Positions 49,101 through 57,374 of a stretch of 64,000 nt of DNA are shown here, piece after piece; position 1 is the stretch's first letter, and each line of letters begins with the position of its first letter. Position numbers and translations under genes: made by a program. Source of the DNA: Streptomyces globisporus (GTDB lineage: Bacteria > Actinomycetota > Actinomycetes > Streptomycetales > Streptomycetaceae); assembly GCA_014649555.1 (NCBI GenBank), contig BMTG01000011.1, forward strand, positions 248,001 through 312,000, given 5' to 3'. The notes under the pieces are model-generated. The model saw nothing but the letters and a program-made list of their open reading frames with translations. It was not told the DNA's origin and searched no databases.

Positions 49101-50795
49101 CTGGCGACGGCCCGCCGGGCGATCCAGGTCCGGATCGCCGGTGCCGACCACTGGGCGGCGATCGAGGACGCGGGCCGGCTGCGCGACGCCTTGGGCACCG
49201 CGCTGCCGGTCGGCGTCCCCGAGGCGTTCACCGAGCCGGTGAAGGATCCGCTCGGCGACCTCCTCGCCCGGTACGCACGGACTCACGGCCCGTTCACCGC
49301 CGCCCGGGCCGCCGAGCGCTTCGGGCTCGGCACCGCCGTCACCGACGGCGCGCTGCAGCGCCTCTCGGCCTCCGGCAGGACCGTCCAGGGTGAGTTCCAC
49401 CCGGCGGGCATCGGCCAGGAATGGTGCGACGCCACGGTGCTGCGCCGGCTCCGGCGCCGTTCGCTGGCGGCGCTCCGCCAGGAGCTGGAGCCCGTCCCGC
49501 CCGCGGCCCTGGCCTCCTTCCTCCCCCAGTGGCAGCACTTCGGCTCCCACCGGCTGCGGGGCATCGACGGGCTGGCCCGCGCCGTCGAGCAGCTCCAGGG
49601 GGCGCCGGTGCCCGCGTCGGCGCTGGAGAAGCTGATCCTGCCGAGCAGGGTCCTCGGCTATACACCGGCGATGCTCGACGAGCTCACGACCACGGGCGAG
49701 GTCGTCTGGGCGGGGGCGGGGGCGCTGCCCGGCAAGGACGGCTGGGTCTCCCTCTATCTCGCCGACAGCGCACCGCTGCTCCTGCCGCCCCCGCACCCGC
49801 TGGAGCTGTCGGCGCTCCACGAGTCCGTGCTCACCACGCTCTCCGGCGGATACGGCCTCTTCTTCCGCCAGATCGCCGACCAGGTCCGGGCCACCACCCA
49901 CCCGGACTGCACGGACCAGCAGCTCGCCGACGCCCTGTGGGATCTGGCCTGGTCCGGGCGGCTCACCAACGACACCCTGGCCCCGCTGCGCTCGCTCCTG
50001 GGCTCCGGGCGGACGGCGGGATCCACCGCCCACCGCTCCCGGCGCAGCGTCCCGCGTGGGCGGTACGGCTCGCTCACCGCCGCCGCCCGGACCGCGTCCC
50101 GGACCGGTCCGCCGACGGTGTCGGGCCGCTGGTCCCTGCTGCCCCCGGTCGAGCCTGAGCGGACCCACCGCGCCCACGCCCTGGCCCGGACCCTCCTCGA
50201 CCGGCACGGCGTGGTGACCCGCGGCGCGGTGCAGGCGGAAGGGGTGGAGGGCGGCTTCTCCGCGACGTACCGCGTCCTGGCCGCCTTCGAGGACAGCGGG
50301 CAGGCGCGGCGCGGCTATGTGGTCGAGGGTCTCGGGGCCGCCCAGTTCGCGATGGACGGGGCGGTGGACCGGCTGCGGGCGGCCTCCACGGCCCGCGACC
50401 GCCGCGATCCGGACACCGCACCGGAGGCTCTGGTGCTCGCCGCGGCCGACCCGGCCAACGCGTACGGCGCGGCGCTGCCGTGGCCGGAGTCCCCGGACGG
50501 CGCCGGACACAAACCGGGCCGCAAGGCGGGGGCGCTGGTGGTCCTCGTCGACGGCGAGCTGACGCTCTACATGGAGCGCGGCGGCAAGACCCTCCTGGCC
50601 TGGCCGTCCGACCCCGAGGCCCCGGCCCTGCGCGCGGCGGCCGAGGCCCTGGCCGCCTCGGCCCGCGCCGGAGCCCTGGGCACGGTGACGGTGGAGCGGA
50701 CGAACGGCGTCTCCTCCCTCACCTCGCCCCTGGGCCGGACGCTGGAGGCGGCCGGCTTCCTCGCCACCCCGAGAGGCCTGCGCCTGCGGGCCTGA
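46110..50795 (+). CDS. lhr: Lhr-family ATP-dependent DNA helicase
   Basis: Large superfamily 2 helicase, 1561 residues, the full-length bacterial Lhr form. The helicase core occupies about the first 520 residues, with Walker A APTGSGKT (45-52), the DEVH box in LDEVHAVAG, motif III SAT and motif VI QRVGRAGHQ. The winged helix and Lhr-core domains follow, up to about residue 900, and the long Lhr C-terminal part thereafter. Lhr translocates on single-stranded DNA and unwinds RNA:DNA hybrids and DNA; in mycobacteria it is DNA-damage inducible. The ATG at 46110 is preferred; an ATG three codons earlier (46101) is also possible. A Fpg/Nei glycosylase gene follows at 138 bp. Confidence 0.95.
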   Translation: MTGSALDAFSPATRSWFAGAFSAPTAAQEGAWRAIGEGSDVLVVAPTGSGKTLAAFLASLDRLAAEPPPADAKKRCRVLYVSPLKALAVDVERNLRSPLTGIRQESVRLGLPEPEVRVGIRSGDTPPAERRSMVTRPPDILITTPESLFLMLTSSARDALAGVETVILDEVHAVAGTKRGAHLALSLERLDELLARPARRIGLSATVRPVDEVARFLSPQRKVEIVQPRSTKEFDLSVVVPVEDLGELGGSPATDGDSGQADKPSIWPHVEERIADLVQSHRSTIVFANSRRLAERLCNRLNEIAYERATGTAFDPDDPAPALPEAHAPAEIMAQSGAGKGAPALLARAHHGSVSKEQRAQVEEDLKAGRLPAVVATSSLELGIDMGAVDLVVQVESPPSVASGLQRVGRAGHQVGAVSTGVVFPKYRGDLVQAAVVTERMREGAIEALRIPANPLDVLAQQLVAMVALDSWQADDLLALVRRAAPFASLPESAFTAVLDMLAGRYPSDAFAELRPRVVWDRVGGTVTGRPGAQRLAVTSGGTIPDRGLFGVFLAGADPKKGGGRVGELDEEMVYESRVGDVFTLGTTSWRIEDITRDRVLVSPAPGVPGRLPFWKGDQLGRPLELGRALGAFLREIGGLSEEDARLRLLAAGLDAWAADNILAYLDEQRRACGHVPDDRTILVERFRDELGDWRVVVHSPFGAQVHAPWALALSARLGERYGMDAQVMHADDGIVLRLPDADMMGLDLLDFDPPGTSDAGKDDPPPGALAYDSDQPPVAAADVVFDQGEVQQIVTDQVGGSALFAARFRECAARALLLPRRSPGKRTPLWQQRQRASQLLQVASEFGSFPIVLEAVRECLQDVFDVPGLTELMGDLEARRVRLVEVTTQEPSPFARSLLFGYVAQFLYEGDSPLAERRAAALSLDSHLLAELLGQAELRELLDPEVLTELERELQWLTEDRRVKDAEGVADLLRVLGPLTDAELAERGAEPSWAPELATARRAIQVRIAGADHWAAIEDAGRLRDALGTALPVGVPEAFTEPVKDPLGDLLARYARTHGPFTAARAAERFGLGTAVTDGALQRLSASGRTVQGEFHPAGIGQEWCDATVLRRLRRRSLAALRQELEPVPPAALASFLPQWQHFGSHRLRGIDGLARAVEQLQGAPVPASALEKLILPSRVLGYTPAMLDELTTTGEVVWAGAGALPGKDGWVSLYLADSAPLLLPPPHPLELSALHESVLTTLSGGYGLFFRQIADQVRATTHPDCTDQQLADALWDLAWSGRLTNDTLAPLRSLLGSGRTAGSTAHRSRRSVPRGRYGSLTAAARTASRTGPPTVSGRWSLLPPVEPERTHRAHALARTLLDRHGVVTRGAVQAEGVEGGFSATYRVLAAFEDSGQARRGYVVEGLGAAQFAMDGAVDRLRAASTARDRRDPDTAPEALVLAAADPANAYGAALPWPESPDGAGHKPGRKAGALVVLVDGELTLYMERGGKTLLAWPSDPEAPALRAAAEALAASARAGALGTVTVERTNGVSSLTSPLGRTLEAAGFLATPRGLRLRA

Positions 50796-50933
50796 CCCGC
50801 ACCGGCGCGCCACCTGAGCCCCGGGCCGGCGCCCCACCGAGGACCGGCACGCCCGAGCCACGGACCCGCGCCCGCGGCCGGTCGGCGGACCCGGGTCGAC
50901 GCACGGGCGCCCCCGCGCGCCCATCATGGAGGC

Positions 50934-51803
50934 ATGCCCGAAGGAGACACCGTCCTGCAGACCGCCACCCGGCTGCATGCGGCGCTGGCGGGGCAGGTAC
51001 TGACCCGGTCGGACCTGCGCGTCCCCCGCTTCGCCACCGCCGACCTCACCGGCCGGACCGTCCTGGACGTCACAGCGCGCGGCAAGCACCTGCTGACCCG
51101 GATCGAGGGAGGCCTGACCCTGCACAGCCACCTCCGGATGGACGGGGCCTGGCGGGTGTTCTCCCCGGACGAGCGCTGGCGGGGCGGTCCCGGCCACCAG
51201 ATCCGGGCGATCCTCGGCAACACCGAGCACACCGCCGTCGGCTACCGGCTCCCCGTGCTGGAACTGCTGCGCACCGACGAGGAGGACCGGGCCGTGGGGC
51301 ATCTGGGGCCGGATCTGCTGGGCCCCGACTGGAACCCCGGCCTCGCCCTGGACCGGCTGCTCGCCGCACCGGACCGCCCCCTCGGGGAAGCGCTCCTGGA
51401 CCAGCGCAATCTGGCGGGCATCGGCAACGTCTACAAGTGCGAGCTCTGCTTTCTCGCTCGCGTCACCCCGTGGCTCCCCGTGGGCGCCCTCCCCGACGGC
51501 GTGCTCCCCCGGCTCGTCGCCCTCGCCGAGCGCCTGCTGCACGCCAACCGCGACCGCCCCACCCGCACGACGACGATCGCCTCCGAACTCCGCACCCCGC
51601 CGAACCGGGGCCTCGCCCGCAGCCCGGCCCCGGACACCGGACACCCCCGGCCACGCCCACCCCATCGCGTCCAGGAGCGGTTGTTCGTCTACGGGCGGGC
51701 CCGCAGGCCCTGTCTGCGCTGCGGCACCCCGATCCGCCTCGCCGACCAGGACGACCGGCCCACCTACTGGTGCTCCCGCTGCCAATCGGGACCGACCCCC
51801 TAG
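50934..51803 (+). CDS. nei: Fpg/Nei-family DNA glycosylase (endonuclease VIII type)
   Basis: Excises oxidised bases. 289 residues; after removal of the initiator Met the catalytic proline and glutamate are exposed (PEGDTV), followed by the conserved lysine in RGKHLL, the H2TH helices (LLDQRNLAGIGNVYKCELCF) and a C-terminal zinc finger CLRC...CSRC. The start is fixed by this catalytic N-terminus. The insertion of Arg/Pro-rich sequence at about 230-245 is non-conserved. The lhr-nei adjacency is the same as in Mycobacterium tuberculosis as I recall it, suggesting joint work in repair. Confidence 0.93.
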   Translation: MPEGDTVLQTATRLHAALAGQVLTRSDLRVPRFATADLTGRTVLDVTARGKHLLTRIEGGLTLHSHLRMDGAWRVFSPDERWRGGPGHQIRAILGNTEHTAVGYRLPVLELLRTDEEDRAVGHLGPDLLGPDWNPGLALDRLLAAPDRPLGEALLDQRNLAGIGNVYKCELCFLARVTPWLPVGALPDGVLPRLVALAERLLHANRDRPTRTTTIASELRTPPNRGLARSPAPDTGHPRPRPPHRVQERLFVYGRARRPCLRCGTPIRLADQDDRPTYWCSRCQSGPTP

Positions 51804-51833
51804 TTGACGGACCGTCAGATGCGGTCGTACGGT
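51804..51833 (+). promoter_or_regulatory. SDR promoter with overlapping palindromic operator
   Basis: TTGACG (51804-51809) and TACGGT (51828-51833) are spaced 18 bp. The perfect inverted repeat TGACGG-A-CCGTCA (51805-51817) covers the -35. The ATG at 51840 lies seven bases after the -10 and has no Shine-Dalgarno, predicting a leaderless mRNA controlled by a dimeric repressor. The promoter begins right at the nei stop codon. Confidence 0.65.
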
Positions 51834-51839
51834 CCGGTC

Positions 51840-52604
51840 ATGGCTCTCTCCGCGTACGACCTCACGGGCCGCGCCGCGTTCGTCACCGGTGCGGCGAGCG
51901 GCATCGGGCGGGCGAGCGCCCTGCTGCTCGCGGAGGCCGGGGCGCTGGTGCACTGCGCGGACCGCGACGAGACGGGCCTGCGCCGGACGTACGACCTGAT
52001 CACCGGCGCGGGCGGCAGCGCCCGGACCCACCCCCTGGACGTCACCGACCGCGACCGGGTCCGTGCCGCGGTCGCCGACGCGGGGCATCTCGACATCCTG
52101 GTCGCCGCGGCCGGGATCATGCACACCAGCAGTGTGCTGGAGACGGCGGACGAGGACCTGGACCGCGTGCTGGCGGCCAATTTCAAGGGGGTGCTGTACG
52201 CCTGCCAGGAAGTGGCCCGCTCCATGACGGCCCGCTCCGCCCCCGGCTCGCTGATCACCATGGCGTCGGGCGCCGTGGACTCCGCGAGCGCGGGCCTGCT
52301 CTGCTACAGCGTCGCGAAGGCCGCCGTGGTGCAGCTCACGAAGACGCTGGCCACGGAGCTGGGGCCGCACGCCATACGGGTGAACGCCGTCGCGCCCGGC
52401 TGGATCCGTACGCCGATGACCGACCGGCACGATGCCGCCGGGCAGCACCGGGCGGAGGCGACGATGGCCCGGATCTCCCCGCTGGGCCGGGTCGGCGAGC
52501 CCGAGGACGTCGCCCATACCGTGCTGCACCTGGCCTCGGACGCCTCGGCCTTCATGACCGGCCAGATCCTCCGGCCGAACGGCGGCGTCGCCATGCCCTG
52601 GTGA
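51840..52604 (+). CDS. SDR-family oxidoreductase (classical, FabG-like)
   Basis: 254 residues, a classical short-chain dehydrogenase: TGAASGIG (residues 16-23), the D-V in HPLDVTD, AAAGIM (NAG variant, AAG), the active-site Tyr-x-x-x-Lys in CYSVAKAAV, and RVNAVAPGWIRTPM. The catalytic serine is in MASGA. The acidic residue in CADRDE after the second strand suggests NAD(H) preference. Substrate unknown. The gene follows nei by 36 bp but has its own strong promoter with a palindromic operator, so it is probably inducible. Confidence 0.92.
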   Translation: MALSAYDLTGRAAFVTGAASGIGRASALLLAEAGALVHCADRDETGLRRTYDLITGAGGSARTHPLDVTDRDRVRAAVADAGHLDILVAAAGIMHTSSVLETADEDLDRVLAANFKGVLYACQEVARSMTARSAPGSLITMASGAVDSASAGLLCYSVAKAAVVQLTKTLATELGPHAIRVNAVAPGWIRTPMTDRHDAAGQHRAEATMARISPLGRVGEPEDVAHTVLHLASDASAFMTGQILRPNGGVAMPW

Positions 52605-52809
52605 GCCGTCCAGGAGCCGCGCCCGGGCCCCTCGACGAGCCCAACGGCACCACCGACGCGACATGAACCGGCAACAGGCTCAGCCCCCAGCCACCCGCCG
52701 CCACCGCCCCCTCCACCAGCCCCGCCTGCTCAGGACGCAGCACCAGCCGGAGCACCGCCCACCACCACAGCCCGCCGAGAACCAGCGCCGGCACCCATCG
52801 CCGTATCAA
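52552..52809 (-). CDS. Small two-helix membrane protein overlapping the SDR 3' end
   Basis: 85 residues beginning with a rare TTG start, but with a perfect AGGAGG five bases upstream. Residues 4-24 (RWVPALVLGGLWWWAVLRLVL) and about 31-53 are hydrophobic enough for two membrane helices; the last 25 residues are basic. The gene is convergent with the SDR and its last 53 bases overlap that gene, so the C-terminal residues may be non-functional. Not recognised as a known family. The strong ribosome binding site is the main evidence that it is real. Confidence 0.5.
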   Translation of the reverse strand: MIRRWVPALVLGGLWWWAVLRLVLRPEQAGLVEGAVAAGGWGLSLLPVHVASVVPLGSSRGPGAAPGRLTRAWRRRRSAGGSGRS

Positions 52810-52925
52810 GGTTGCCTCCTGCGGCCGGGGTCCTTTCCGGCAGTTTCCCCTGGCAGCGACGGCCGTGCATCCAGAACGTCCGGCCGAAGAGCCACCCCCG
52901 CAGGAGGGGGCCCGAGCACACAGGA

Positions 52926-52952
52926 GTGCCCCCGCCGAAACGGCGGGGGCAC
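52926..52952 (-). terminator. Terminator of the csbD transcript
   Basis: Perfect 12-bp stem GTGCCCCCGCCG / CGGCGGGGGCAC with an AAA loop, 30 bp after the csbD stop. Confidence 0.85.
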
Positions 52953-52982
52953 GGAAAACCCTGGGCGGCCTGGGCCGCGGGA

Positions 52983-53174
52983 CTACTTGTCGTCGTCCCG
53001 GCCGAGGGAGTCCTTGACGCCCTTGGCGCGCTCACCGAGTCCGTCGGTCGCGTCCTTGACGCCACCCTTGGCCTGGTCGGCCTTGCCCTCGGCCTCCTTG
53101 CGGCGGTCGCCGGTCAGCTTGCCGACCGCTTCCTTGCCCTTGCCCTTCAGCTTGTCCATGGCTCCGTCGCTCAT
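52983..53174 (-). CDS. CsbD-family stress protein
   Basis: 63 residues, Lys/Asp/Gly-rich and predicted unstructured to helical: MDKLKGKGKEAVGKLTGDRRKEAEGKADQ is the diagnostic CsbD motif. Members are among the most abundant general-stress proteins in Bacillus and Streptomyces, under sigma-B-type control, with unknown biochemical function. GGAGCGAC precedes the ATG. It follows dps on the same strand at 55 bp, consistent with a shared stress operon. Confidence 0.92.
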   Translation of the reverse strand: MSDGAMDKLKGKGKEAVGKLTGDRRKEAEGKADQAKGGVKDATDGLGERAKGVKDSLGRDDDK

Positions 53175-53229
53175 GATGTCGCTCCTTCGTTCGTCAGACG
53201 TATCGCGGTCGCCGGTCGGCGCAGGCGGG

Positions 53230-53700
53230 TCAGGCGCTCTCGGCCTGGAACATCCAGGCGTGCTTCTCCAGCTCCGCCGTCAGCGCGATCAGCAGATCCT
53301 GGGTCACGGGGTCCGGCTCGTCGGTCGCCTCGATGCGCTCCCGCATCCGGCCGATGACCACGCCGAGCCCGTCGACCAGGATCTTCACCGCGTCGGTGTC
53401 CTTGATCCAGCCCTCGGGCACGGACGCGATGGCCGTCTCCTTGGCCACGGTGCCGGCGCGCCCGTCCGGGTTGACCCCGACCGCCGAGGCGCGCTCGGCC
53501 ACCGTGTCGGAGTGCTGCCGGGCCGTGGCGACGACGTCGTCGAGCTGAAGGTGCACGGAGCGGAAGCGCGGACCGACCACGTTCCAATGGACCTGCTTGG
53601 CCACGAGGGAGAGGTCGACGAGGTCGACCAGGGCGCCCTGGAGCGCCGTTCCCACAACCTTGAGGTCACCCTCGGACAACGTGCTCTTGACCACAGACAT
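53230..53700 (-). CDS. dps: Dps-family ferritin-like DNA-binding protein
   Basis: 156 residues forming a 12-mer that stores iron, detoxifies peroxide and compacts the nucleoid. The ferroxidase ligands are recognisable: His38 in QVHWNVVG, His50 and Asp54 (HLQLDDVV). The ATG at 53700 is preferred; an ATG five codons upstream is in the same frame. The S. coelicolor homologue in this position is dpsB as I recall. It is followed by csbD. Confidence 0.93.
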   Translation of the reverse strand: MSVVKSTLSEGDLKVVGTALQGALVDLVDLSLVAKQVHWNVVGPRFRSVHLQLDDVVATARQHSDTVAERASAVGVNPDGRAGTVAKETAIASVPEGWIKDTDAVKILVDGLGVVIGRMRERIEATDEPDPVTQDLLIALTAELEKHAWMFQAESA

Positions 53701-53871
53701 GTGCGCTACTCCCATCCGTCAGCCACTTCACTGACCGTTTCGGTGCATCACCCACGATGGCACATATAAAGCAAAACGGTCATGTGGGCCTTGTCCTCCG
53801 TGTGCCCACTGACTCCCGGCTCACACACCCGATCCGCAACACACCTGCCGCGAAACGCACCCGACGCAAAA

Positions 53872-53905
53872 GTCCCGGCCGACCCCGGTAGGGGCCGACC
53901 GGGAC
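53872..53905 (-). terminator. Candidate terminator after clgR
   Basis: GTCCCGG (53872-53878) pairs with CCGGGAC (53899-53905), with further inner pairing CCCC/GGGG interrupted by mismatches; 27 bp after the clgR stop. Confidence 0.55.
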
Positions 53906-53931
53906 TCCGGTCGAGCTCAGTGCCGCATGGA

Positions 53932-54315
53932 TCAGGCGGCGACGACGTCCACCGCTTCCGCGGGCGCCTTGATGGTCACGCGTCCCGACGGCACACCTGC
54001 GACCGAAGAGACGGAGACGGAGTTGAGCATGGGACGAACCGGTACTGGGACCGGATCACTGGCAGCTGCCGACTCGGCCAGCTCCGCGAGCGAGAGCTCG
54101 TCGCTCACCTCTCGCATGAGCTCGGACATCCGTACGTCAAGCGCGTCGCAAATCGCGGAGAGCAGCTCGGAGGATGCCTCCTTCTGCCCCCGCTCCACCT
54201 CGGAGAGATAACCGAGCGAGACCCGGGCGGACGAGGAGACTTCGCGCAGAGTACGGCCTTGGCGCTGGCGCTGCCGACGCAGCACGTCACCCAGCAGGCG
54301 ACGGAGCAGAATCAT
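53932..54315 (-). CDS. clgR: Clp protease gene regulator ClgR
   Basis: 127-residue XRE-type activator of clpP1P2, clpC and lon genes in actinobacteria. The N-terminal HTH (residues about 20-46, [29 protein letters not shown]) is virtually the consensus of the family. The protein ends in VDVVAA; two C-terminal alanines are the type of degron read by ClpP-containing proteases, in line with the known ClpP-dependent turnover of Streptomyces ClgR. The ATG at 54315 has GAGGAGGGAG upstream and opens with the conserved [10 protein letters not shown]. It lies 94 bp after cinA on the same strand. Confidence 0.95.
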   Translation of the reverse strand: MILLRRLLGDVLRRQRQRQGRTLREVSSSARVSLGYLSEVERGQKEASSELLSAICDALDVRMSELMREVSDELSLAELAESAAASDPVPVPVRPMLNSVSVSSVAGVPSGRVTIKAPAEAVDVVAA

Positions 54316-54409
54316 CGGTGGCTCCCTCCTCGGACCGCGTAGCCGCATCCTTCACGCCCTACCGTACCGCCTTGTGCTGCGGCCGTGCGGGGAGCGATGT
54401 CGTGTTCAC

Positions 54410-54934
54410 TCAGGGCTGCAAACATCCATTCCCCCCGTGTTGTTCCGTATCCTGTGCCCGCGCATTCCCACCGAGTTCGCTCGCGAGCAGTTCGAGGACG
54501 CTTCGCACACTCTCACTACGGATGTCCGCCCTCTCTCCATTCAACCGCAGAGCCGTCACTTTCTCGACGCCGGAGGGTCCGGCGACGGCCACGTAGACGG
54601 TGCCGACGGGCTGCCCGTCCTGGGATTCCGGGCCTGCGACGCCCGTGGTGGAAACGCCCCAGTCCGCGTCGAGCGCCCGGCGCACACCGGCCGCCATCTG
54701 CAGCGCGACCTCGGGGTCCACGGCCCCGCGCTCCGCCAGGAGGGTCGCGTCGACGCCCAGGACATCCCGCTTCAGAGGGGTGGCGTAGGCCGTCACCGAG
54801 CCCCGGAAGGACCGCGAGGCTCCGGGTACGGAGGTCAGATCGGCGGCGACCAGGCCGCCGGTCAGCGATTCCGCGACGGCGAGCGTCTCGCCGCGCGCCC
54901 CGAGAAGCCGGAGCACCCGGGCAGCGGCTGTCAC
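54410..54934 (-). CDS. cinA: CinA-family nicotinamide-nucleotide amidohydrolase (PncC domain)
   Basis: 174 residues, equivalent to the C-terminal amidohydrolase domain of CinA, which hydrolyses NMN to NaMN in pyridine nucleotide recycling. The conserved blocks are VAESLTGGLVAADLTSVPGASRSFRGSVTAYA and TGVAGPESQDGQPVGTVYVAVAG. The N-terminal molybdopterin-binding domain of long CinA proteins is absent. The GTG start overlaps the pgsA stop (GTGA), so it is the last gene of the coupled rimO-pgsA-cinA operon. Confidence 0.93.
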   Translation of the reverse strand: MTAAARVLRLLGARGETLAVAESLTGGLVAADLTSVPGASRSFRGSVTAYATPLKRDVLGVDATLLAERGAVDPEVALQMAAGVRRALDADWGVSTTGVAGPESQDGQPVGTVYVAVAGPSGVEKVTALRLNGERADIRSESVRSVLELLASELGGNARAQDTEQHGGNGCLQP

Positions 54935-55797
54935 CGCTCGGCCTCCGCGGCGTCACGCGCCTCGGCCGTACCGCGTACCTCCGTCACCCCACCGTGTACG
55001 TCAGTGACCCCACCTCGTACGTCCGTCGCACCGGCCACGGCGCCGGCGGTGGAACCCGCGCCGACGGTGCCCTCCGCTGTGCCCCCGACCGAGGTCCCGG
55101 CCGCGGCCTGCAGGGCCTCCGTGGCCTCCGCCGCCCGCTCGGCCACGGCGGCGCGCTCCGCAGCGAGGCCCTTGCGGCGCAGGACGACGGCCTGGCGTAC
55201 GTAATCGAGTCCGGTGACGACCGTCAGCACGACGGCGACCATCATCATCCAGAAGCGCAGGGTCGCCAGGGGTCCGGTGAGCGCCAGGACGTACATCCCG
55301 ACCGCCGTCCCCTGCGCGAGCGTCTTCAGCTTGCCGCCCCGGCTGGCCGGGATCACGGCATGGCGGATCACCCAGAACCGCATCAGCGTGATGCCCAGCT
55401 CACGCGCGATGATCACGCCGGTGATCCACCAGGGCAGATCGCCGAGGACGGAGAGCGAGACCAGCGCCGCGCCCATGATCGCTTTGTCGGCGATCGGGTC
55501 GGCGATCTTCCCGAAGTCCGTGACCAGGTTGTAGGCCCGTGCCAGATGACCGTCGAACAGGTCGGTGATCATCGCGATGGCGAAGGCCGCCCAGGCGAAG
55601 GAGCGCCAGACCGGGTCGTATCCGCCGTCGTGGAACAGCAGCAGGACGAAGCCCGGCACGAGCAGCAGCCGCAGCATGGTCAGGATGTTGGCGATGTTCC
55701 ACAGGCTGGCCTGATTGACGGCCGCAGTCCCCAGCTTGCCGCCGCGGACCGGCTTCGCGCCGGAACCGCCTGCCGCGGATGCCGGGACTCCCGTCAT
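54931..55797 (-). CDS. pgsA: CDP-diacylglycerol--glycerol-3-phosphate 3-phosphatidyltransferase PgsA
   Basis: Makes phosphatidylglycerol phosphate, the first step towards phosphatidylglycerol and cardiolipin. The 288-residue membrane protein has the complete CDP-alcohol phosphotransferase motif: Asp79, Asp82-Gly83, Ala86-Arg87, Gly96, Asp100 and Asp104 in [22 protein letters not shown]. Four to five transmembrane helices follow. A C-terminal extension of about 75 residues is cytoplasmic, Ala/Gly-rich, and includes a 7-residue repeat. The ATG overlaps the rimO stop by four bases. Confidence 0.95.
   Translation of the reverse strand: MTGVPASAAGGSGAKPVRGGKLGTAAVNQASLWNIANILTMLRLLLVPGFVLLLFHDGGYDPVWRSFAWAAFAIAMITDLFDGHLARAYNLVTDFGKIADPIADKAIMGAALVSLSVLGDLPWWITGVIIARELGITLMRFWVIRHAVIPASRGGKLKTLAQGTAVGMYVLALTGPLATLRFWMMMVAVVLTVVTGLDYVRQAVVLRRKGLAAERAAVAERAAEATEALQAAAGTSVGGTAEGTVGAGSTAGAVAGATDVRGGVTDVHGGVTEVRGTAEARDAAEAER
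54971..55033 (-). repeat. Three 21-bp repeats in the pgsA 3' end
   Basis: Units at 54971-54991, 54992-55012 and 55013-55033 are diverged copies of one another and encode variants of V-(T)-(E/D)-V-(R/H)-G-G in the C-terminal tail of PgsA. Confidence 0.8.
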
Positions 55798-57275
55798 CTG
55801 GCTGCCTCCGCAAGCTCGTGGTGTTCGGCCACCAGGTCGACGCCCTCGGTGCCCACTGCCTTTGCCTCGACCATACGGCCCGGCACGAGTCCCTCGCGTG
55901 TGGTGAAGACCACCTGGCCGTCCGTTTCGGGGGCCTGGTGAGCCGCGCGCCCGATCGCGACCTCGCCGTCCTCGTCCGACTCGATGGATTCCACGAGCAC
56001 CTGAAGGGTCTCGCCGACGCGCTCCTCGGCCCGCTGCGAGGTCAGTTCCTCGGCCAGCTGGGAGATGTGGGCGAGGCGCTCCGCGATGGTGTCGGCGTCG
56101 AGCTTGTTCTCGTAGCCGACCGCCTCGGTGCCCTCCTCGTCGGAGTAGCCGAAGACACCGATCGCGTCCAGGCGGGCGCCGGTGAGGAAGCGTTCCAGCT
56201 CGGCGAGGTCCGCCTCGGTCTCGCCGGGGAAGCCGACGATGAAGTTGGATCGGGCGCCGGCGTGGGGCGCCTTGCTCCGGATGGTGTCCAGGAGCTCCAG
56301 GAAGCGGTCGGTGTCGCCGAAGCGGCGCATCGTGCGCAGCACGCTCGGGGAGGAGTGCTGGAAGGAGAGGTCGAAGTACGGGGCGACCTTCGGCGTCGAG
56401 GTGAGGACGTCGATGAGGCCGGGGCGCATCTCGGCGGGCTGGAGGTAGCTCACCCGGATCCGCTCGATGCCGTCCACGTCGGCCAGCTCGGGCAGCAGGG
56501 TCTCCAGGAGGCGGATGTCGCCGAGGTCCTTGCCGTAGGAGGTGTTGTTCTCGGAGACGAGCATGACCTCCTTGACGCCCTGCTCGGCCAGCCAGCGGGT
56601 CTCCTGGAGCACGTCCGAGGGCCGCCGCGAGATGAAGGAGCCGCGGAAGGAGGGGATGGCGCAGAAGGAGCAGCGGCGGTCGCAGCCGGAGGCGAGCTTG
56701 ACCGAGGCGACGGGGCTGGTGCCGAGCCGGCGGCGCAACGGTGCCCGCGGGCCGGAGACCGGGGCGACGCCTTCGGGGAGGTCCTCGGGGGCCGGGGCGG
56801 GCGTCTCCTGGGCGTGGCCGGGCAGCGCCACGGCGGCGTCCTGCCGCTCGGCGGGGCTGATCGGCAGCAGCTTGCGGCGGTCGCGCGGGGTGTGCGAGGC
56901 GTGGATGCCGCCGTTGAGGATGGTCTGGAGCCGGTCGGAGATGTCGGCGTAGTCGTCGAATCCGAGGACGCCGTCCGCCTCCGGCAGGGCCTCGGCGAGG
57001 TCCTTGCCGTAGCGCTCGGCCATGCAGCCGACGGCGACGACGGCCTGGGTGCGGCCGTGGTCCTTCAGATCATTGGCTTCGAGCAGGGCGTCGACGGAGT
57101 CCTTCTTGGCGGCTTCGACGAACCCACAGGTGTTGACGACTGCGACATCCGCGTCCGAGGCGTCCTCGACGAGGTCCCAGCCGTCCGCTGCCAAGCGGCC
57201 TGCAAGCTCCTCCGAGTCCACCTCGTTACGGGCGCAGCCAAGAGTGACAAGGGCGACGGTACGGCGTTCGGGCAT
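55794..57275 (-). CDS. rimO: Ribosomal protein S12 methylthiotransferase RimO
   Basis: Radical SAM enzyme that methylthiolates Asp of ribosomal protein S12. The 493-residue protein has the N-terminal cluster ligands Cys14, Cys50 and Cys84, the radical SAM motif Cys198-xxx-Cys202-xx-Cys205 ([10 protein letters not shown]) and a TRAM-like C-terminus. It is longer than E. coli RimO because of a Pro/Ala-rich linker (residues about 130-185) between the two domains. The ATG at 57275 ([17 protein letters not shown]) matches the conserved start. It is first of the coupled rimO-pgsA-cinA set. Confidence 0.95.
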   Translation of the reverse strand: MPERRTVALVTLGCARNEVDSEELAGRLAADGWDLVEDASDADVAVVNTCGFVEAAKKDSVDALLEANDLKDHGRTQAVVAVGCMAERYGKDLAEALPEADGVLGFDDYADISDRLQTILNGGIHASHTPRDRRKLLPISPAERQDAAVALPGHAQETPAPAPEDLPEGVAPVSGPRAPLRRRLGTSPVASVKLASGCDRRCSFCAIPSFRGSFISRRPSDVLQETRWLAEQGVKEVMLVSENNTSYGKDLGDIRLLETLLPELADVDGIERIRVSYLQPAEMRPGLIDVLTSTPKVAPYFDLSFQHSSPSVLRTMRRFGDTDRFLELLDTIRSKAPHAGARSNFIVGFPGETEADLAELERFLTGARLDAIGVFGYSDEEGTEAVGYENKLDADTIAERLAHISQLAEELTSQRAEERVGETLQVLVESIESDEDGEVAIGRAAHQAPETDGQVVFTTREGLVPGRMVEAKAVGTEGVDLVAEHHELAEAAR

Positions 57276-57374
57276 GGACTCAAGACTACTTTGTCCCGGC
57301 GACCGCCCTGCCGTGCAGGGTTGCCTGCCCCCGCCACTGTTACTCCCCGTAGCAGCCGGGCGGGGCCGGGAACG

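Noticed and set aside
47574-52664. A 1696-residue minus-strand open frame
   Set aside because: It lies antisense to lhr, nei and the SDR, has no recognisable motif, and crosses real gene boundaries; long antisense frames are expected at this GC content.
54470-54500. ClgR-type operator GTTCGCTCGCGAGC inside cinA
   Set aside because: It is within coding sequence, encodes conserved-looking residues and is only a partial match to the ClgR site as I remember it.
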